Positions 14,988 to 18,013 of a stretch of 18,013 nucleotides of DNA are shown here, piece after piece. This DNA is from Chitinophaga pinensis (GTDB taxonomy: Bacteria; Bacteroidota; Bacteroidia; NS11-12g; UBA9320), in contig CAMDCQ010000026.1 in NCBI GenBank assembly GCA_945890595.1, forward strand, positions 1-18,013, written 5' to 3'. Position 1 is the first letter of the stretch. Each line of letters opens with the position of its first letter. A model generated the notes under the pieces. It worked only from the letters and a program-made list of their open reading frames with translations, was not told the origin of the DNA and searched no databases. The position numbers were made by a program, and so were the translations under genes.

Positions 14988-16576
14988 AATATTTTAAATT
15001 CTACTCGTCTATTTTCTTTTTGTCCAACTTCCGTTTCGTTACTAGCTATCGGAAATTGAGAACCAAAACCAACCGTTTCTATTCGGTCCTCATCAATACC
15101 ATTAAGACTTAAAAATTTTTTAACGGCTTCGGCTCGTTTTAGGCTTAATCTTAAATTGTGGTTTGCACCACCAATAATACTAGTGTGCCCAGATAGTTCT
15201 ACTTTAACTTTCAGGTTTTCTGTAAGATAGAGCAATACGTCATAAAGTGCTTTGTACGATTCTGGGAGCAACTCAGATTCGTCATTTTCAAAATGAATGT
15301 TATCTAATATTAATTTTTGGCCTACCCTGAGCGTATCAAACTTAGTATGATTTTCATCTTCATAAATCAATTCTTGCGCAGGTTCCTTTCTTTCATCCGC
15401 AAAATTACAGGCACAATTTTCTTCTTTGTCTATGGGCACAAGGCTTACATCCTCCATGTAATAGTAGCTTTCTATAACTTGACCGGGTACCTCTACTAGT
15501 TGCAATTCCTTATGATTTTGAAAACTTCCAATAACTAAATATTTCTCTCCACCTTGAGCTTTGTAGTTACATTGTACTTTCATCCAACGCGTTTTGTAGT
15601 TAAGTATTTGCGTATTTAGATGCTTACTAGGCTTAATGCGTAAAAGTTGATCTGTGTTAATTTGCTGCGGCTCTGCTGAGAGTAAAAACCCAAAAGCGTT
15701 AGTAGCGTACTTACTGCCAGGAGAGAGCCGCAAGTAGGCGCTAAAACAGTAAATTGAATCTTTTTTTAAGGGTTGTTTTAATTCATTTTGAAGGTATTCA
15801 ATGTCTTTTTTTAAACTAAAAACCCTGAATCCCACAAATGAACTCCCGCTTAAAGCGGATTCTGGAGAAATATATAAGTCAGGAGATTCAGAAGCAATGC
15901 TCCAATACTCCATTTGGTTGGTAAAGGACATGATAGAAAACTGAGCTCTAGGATGCACTTCAAACTCAGGATTGTTTACATAGTTATACTGTGCCTTAGT
16001 GCTGTACGTAGCGGGTTGTATGAGTGTAGGATCACCATATTCGGCTTCTTGACGCAAATATTCGGGGTTTTTCAAAATTTGTTTTGGATCCTCCAACGTA
16101 GATTTCCAAATAGAAGTAAAATCTCCTTTTCCAGAATAGTCGCGTGTGTATTCGGCAATTGTGTAGGAGGCAAAATCTAAGTAACAATGGAAAATGGTAT
16201 TACCATATACGATGATAGCTGGGCGGTAAGCAATTTGTTGCTTGAGCCGCCCTTTGTCAAACTCACGTATTAGAATGGTGTCTCCTAGAATAGGATCAAG
16301 GAAAATTTCTAGACCGTCCTTTGATGTACTCTGTTTTTTTTTATTGGCAGAGTAATGTGCTTCGATAAGGACGTTATTCAGAGAGTCTACCGCGAGCCAT
16401 TTTCCGTCCTGTAGGTAGGCCGTCATCTTGGCACCAGTTACAGACGATTTGTAGTTGATGGGTACGCTTTCTCCTATTTTGTCGATTACTAAGCGATTAT
16501 AGTTAATGGTGTCTTGACCATAACTCATAGTGTATGTGGCAATTAAAAAGAGGTAGGAAAGTCTTGTTTTATACAT
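14978..16576 (-). CDS. Exported protein with a jelly-roll-like middle and an OmpA-like C-terminal domain
   Basis: A 532-residue protein. Residues 1-20 are a Sec signal peptide (MYKTRLSYLFLIATYTMSYG); there is no lipobox cysteine. Residues about 35-190 are beta-rich and unassigned. Residues about 198-382 start NNPEFEV and look like the carbohydrate-binding-like jelly roll common in exported Bacteroidota proteins. A short CAC motif (388-390) and an acidic linker follow. The OmpA-like domain covers about 415-532: FENDESELLPES (429-440), LSGHTS (461-466), NLRLSLKRAEAV (474-485) and VGFGSQFPI (502-510), ending ENRRVEFKIL. OmpA-like domains usually anchor to peptidoglycan through an Asp and an Arg; the Arg is present (Arg481) but the usual Asp is Ser466. 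There is no OmpA barrel. It lies 49 nt after bamA on the same strand and may be cotranscribed. Confidence 0.82.
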   Translation of the reverse strand: MYKTRLSYLFLIATYTMSYGQDTINYNRLVIDKIGESVPINYKSSVTGAKMTAYLQDGKWLAVDSLNNVLIEAHYSANKKKQSTSKDGLEIFLDPILGDTILIREFDKGRLKQQIAYRPAIIVYGNTIFHCYLDFASYTIAEYTRDYSGKGDFTSIWKSTLEDPKQILKNPEYLRQEAEYGDPTLIQPATYSTKAQYNYVNNPEFEVHPRAQFSIMSFTNQMEYWSIASESPDLYISPESALSGSSFVGFRVFSLKKDIEYLQNELKQPLKKDSIYCFSAYLRLSPGSKYATNAFGFLLSAEPQQINTDQLLRIKPSKHLNTQILNYKTRWMKVQCNYKAQGGEKYLVIGSFQNHKELQLVEVPGQVIESYYYMEDVSLVPIDKEENCACNFADERKEPAQELIYEDENHTKFDTLRVGQKLILDNIHFENDESELLPESYKALYDVLLYLTENLKVKVELSGHTSIIGGANHNLRLSLKRAEAVKKFLSLNGIDEDRIETVGFGSQFPIASNETEVGQKENRRVEFKILAK

Positions 16577-16625
16577 AACCGAATAACTCTTTTTGGTAAA
16601 TTAACGGACTAAGACATAATACGAC

Positions 16626-18013
16626 CTAAAATTGCTGACCTATGAAAAAGTGAAAAATACCTTTTTGATCATATTTTGATGCATCCATAGGCCAAGCGTA
16701 ATCGACCCCTAATAAGCCAAACATAGGGAGAAATAATCTAACACCTACTCCACCCGCTCTTCTCACTTCAAATGGGTTGAAATCTTGGAAACTGTTGTAT
16801 GCGTTTCCTGCCTCTAAAAAGGTCTGAACATATATGGTACTTGACTGACCAACTGTTAAAGGATATCTTATTTCAATACTGTATTTGGTATAAATAGGTA
16901 AGGCACTTTGTCCGAACTGAGGGTCACTTATTTTTCCTTCATCGTAACCTCTTTGTGCCACTATATCTGTACCATATAAAACAAAGTTAGATAAGCCACT
17001 TCCTCCTACTCTAAAGAGTTCGAAAGGAGAGTAACCTATTTTTTTATTCCATGGGGCAACCGCACCAAATCTATACGCTGGAGCGACAACAAATTGTCGT
17101 TTAGCATTGGCAGGAAAGCCAATATACCATTGTCCAGAAAATTTAGTTTTAACCAGCTCTACCCATTTAAACTTTTCTTGTGCAGTGAGTTTTGCGTAAT
17201 CTTCTTTAGGATTGATTAGTGAATAGGGAGGAGTGAATTGTATGCTGGCAGAAAACGAACTTCCTTCTGTAGGATAAATCGGGTGGTTGGTACTGTTACG
17301 TCCCAGTATTGTGGAGATGCTAAGATTATTAGCATAACCATTGGTAAAACCAAGTTCAGCAGCACCAAAGTTGTTCCAATCGTGTAATCCATATCTTTGG
17401 TACGTCAAAGAAGTGCTAAACGAGAAATAATCGTCAGGAAACTTTAATTGTTTTCCAAATCCAATACTGCCACCTGATGTTGTAAACTTTGGTCTGTCCT
17501 TAGCAAAACTAAAGGTAGATTGCACATTGTGAAATAAGCTAATGCTAAGTGAATTTGGTTTTTTACCTCCTAACCAAGGCTCTGTAAAAGAGAAGTTGTA
17601 ACCTTGAAATTGCGGTCCATTACTCTGAGCCCTTAAGGATAGTTTTTGACCATCTCCAGCAGGAATGGGATTCCAACCACCTTTTTGTAGCATCTTTCGA
17701 GAGCTAAAATTATTTAAGGTAAGGCCTAAAGTTCCAACAAATCCGCCAAATCCACCCCATCCGCCTGATGCCTCTATTTGGTCACTTGGTTTTTCAGCTA
17801 CTTTATATTCTATGTCAACTGTTCCATTTTGTGGATTAGGTTTAGGATTTACATCAAGACCTTCCGGATCAAAGAAGCCCAGTTGGGCTAATTCGCGCAT
17901 ACTTCTCTGTATATCTGATCTGCTAAATTTATCGCCGGGTCTGGTACGAATAACTCGCAATGCCACAAAATCACTAGTCTTATCGTTGCCGATTATAGTA
18001 ACTCTGTTAACGG
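16626..18013 (-). CDS. bamA: Outer-membrane assembly factor BamA, C-terminal part (5' end off the window)
   Basis: Partial gene. The frame is open through the right edge, and the codons beyond the internal GTG at 17966 read VTIIGNDKTSD, a typical POTRA strand, so that GTG is not the start. What is seen is the last POTRA domain (RTRPGDKFSRSDI, then MRELAQLGFFDPE and VDIEYKVAEKP) followed by the 16-strand beta barrel. Barrel landmarks are the EASGGWGG entry, the RAQSNGPQFQGYNFSFTEPW region, YPTEGSSFSAS and the GGVGVRLFLPMFGLLGVDY strand. The protein ends in FFIGQQF, with the C-terminal aromatic residue expected of the BAM signal. BamA folds and inserts outer-membrane beta-barrel proteins. A TamA- or TolC-like alternative is unlikely given the POTRA-barrel motifs and length. 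Confidence 0.93.
   Translation of the reverse strand, partial: VNRVTIIGNDKTSDFVALRVIRTRPGDKFSRSDIQRSMRELAQLGFFDPEGLDVNPKPNPQNGTVDIEYKVAEKPSDQIEASGGWGGFGGFVGTLGLTLNNFSSRKMLQKGGWNPIPAGDGQKLSLRAQSNGPQFQGYNFSFTEPWLGGKKPNSLSISLFHNVQSTFSFAKDRPKFTTSGGSIGFGKQLKFPDDYFSFSTSLTYQRYGLHDWNNFGAAELGFTNGYANNLSISTILGRNSTNHPIYPTEGSSFSASIQFTPPYSLINPKEDYAKLTAQEKFKWVELVKTKFSGQWYIGFPANAKRQFVVAPAYRFGAVAPWNKKIGYSPFELFRVGGSGLSNFVLYGTDIVAQRGYDEGKISDPQFGQSALPIYTKYSIEIRYPLTVGQSSTIYVQTFLEAGNAYNSFQDFNPFEVRRAGGVGVRLFLPMFGLLGVDYAWPMDASKYDQKGIFHFFIGQQF

Noticed and set aside
15317..16180. Plus-strand frames of 60 and 88 codons inside the OmpA-like gene
   Set aside because: Some hydrophobic stretches look membrane-like, but they arise from the reverse complement of the coding strand and have no initiation context.
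17964..17966. GTG at 17966 as the start of bamA
   Set aside because: The frame continues to the edge with a POTRA-like VTIIGNDKTSD stretch, so the true start is outside the window.
1..18013. Mobile element, prophage, CRISPR, toxin-antitoxin or defence island
   Set aside because: No transposase, integrase, repeat array or defence-type gene was seen; all genes are core or phylum-conserved types in tight operons.

Overview
The window is ordinary chromosomal core sequence from a member of the Bacteroidota, most likely the Flavobacteriales. Four things point there: a protein carrying a type IX secretion (T9SS) C-terminal sorting domain; gene families largely restricted to that phylum (IPExxxVDY family, DUF2480); -7 promoter boxes of the Bacteroidota TAnnTTTG type before several genes, with no clear Shine-Dalgarno sequences; and AT-rich, tightly packed genes. 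The species cannot be named from this sequence. I see no rRNA, tRNA, CRISPR array, transposase, integrase or phage gene. No gene-free stretch exceeds 300 bases; the longest is about 200 bases, between lpxK and the NIF3-family gene.

Layout, left to right. (1) 1-406: the 3' end of menC (menaquinone synthesis). (2) 514-825: a 103-residue exported protein that is little more than a signal peptide plus a T9SS sorting domain. (3) 890-4982, minus strand: a compact run transcribed lpxK > rsmA > mgtE > patatin-like phospholipase, with overlaps of 25 and 14 nt and then a 13-nt gap. (4) 5181-8556, plus strand: NIF3-family protein, coiled-coil/zinc-ribbon protein and an exported TPR-like protein; these abut or overlap and probably form one transcript. 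(5) 8721-10247: gltX. (6) 10263-12517, minus strand: acpP > fabF > rnc. (7) 12614-14972, plus strand: IPExxxVDY-family protein > pyk > DUF2480 protein, joined by 4-nt and 1-nt overlaps. (8) 14978-18013, minus strand: the C-terminal part of bamA (cut by the window edge) followed by an exported protein with an OmpA-like peptidoglycan-binding domain.

Functional themes. Much of the window serves the envelope: lipid A kinase LpxK, fatty acid synthesis (ACP, FabF), the outer-membrane assembly barrel BamA, an OmpA-like protein, an exported patatin and a T9SS-type protein. The rest is translation and RNA processing (GltX, RsmA, RNase III), central metabolism (pyruvate kinase, MenC) and magnesium transport (MgtE).

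I found no new multi-gene system. The items most worth a second look are the cargo-less T9SS protein, a TPR-like exported protein whose layout recalls the eukaryotic TTC39/IML2 family, an lpxK reading frame whose natural N-terminus seems to begin at a non-canonical ATT codon, a near-leaderless promoter on the NIF3 gene, an OmpA-like domain lacking the usual peptidoglycan-binding aspartate, and a terminator-like hairpin spanning the stop codons of two convergent genes.
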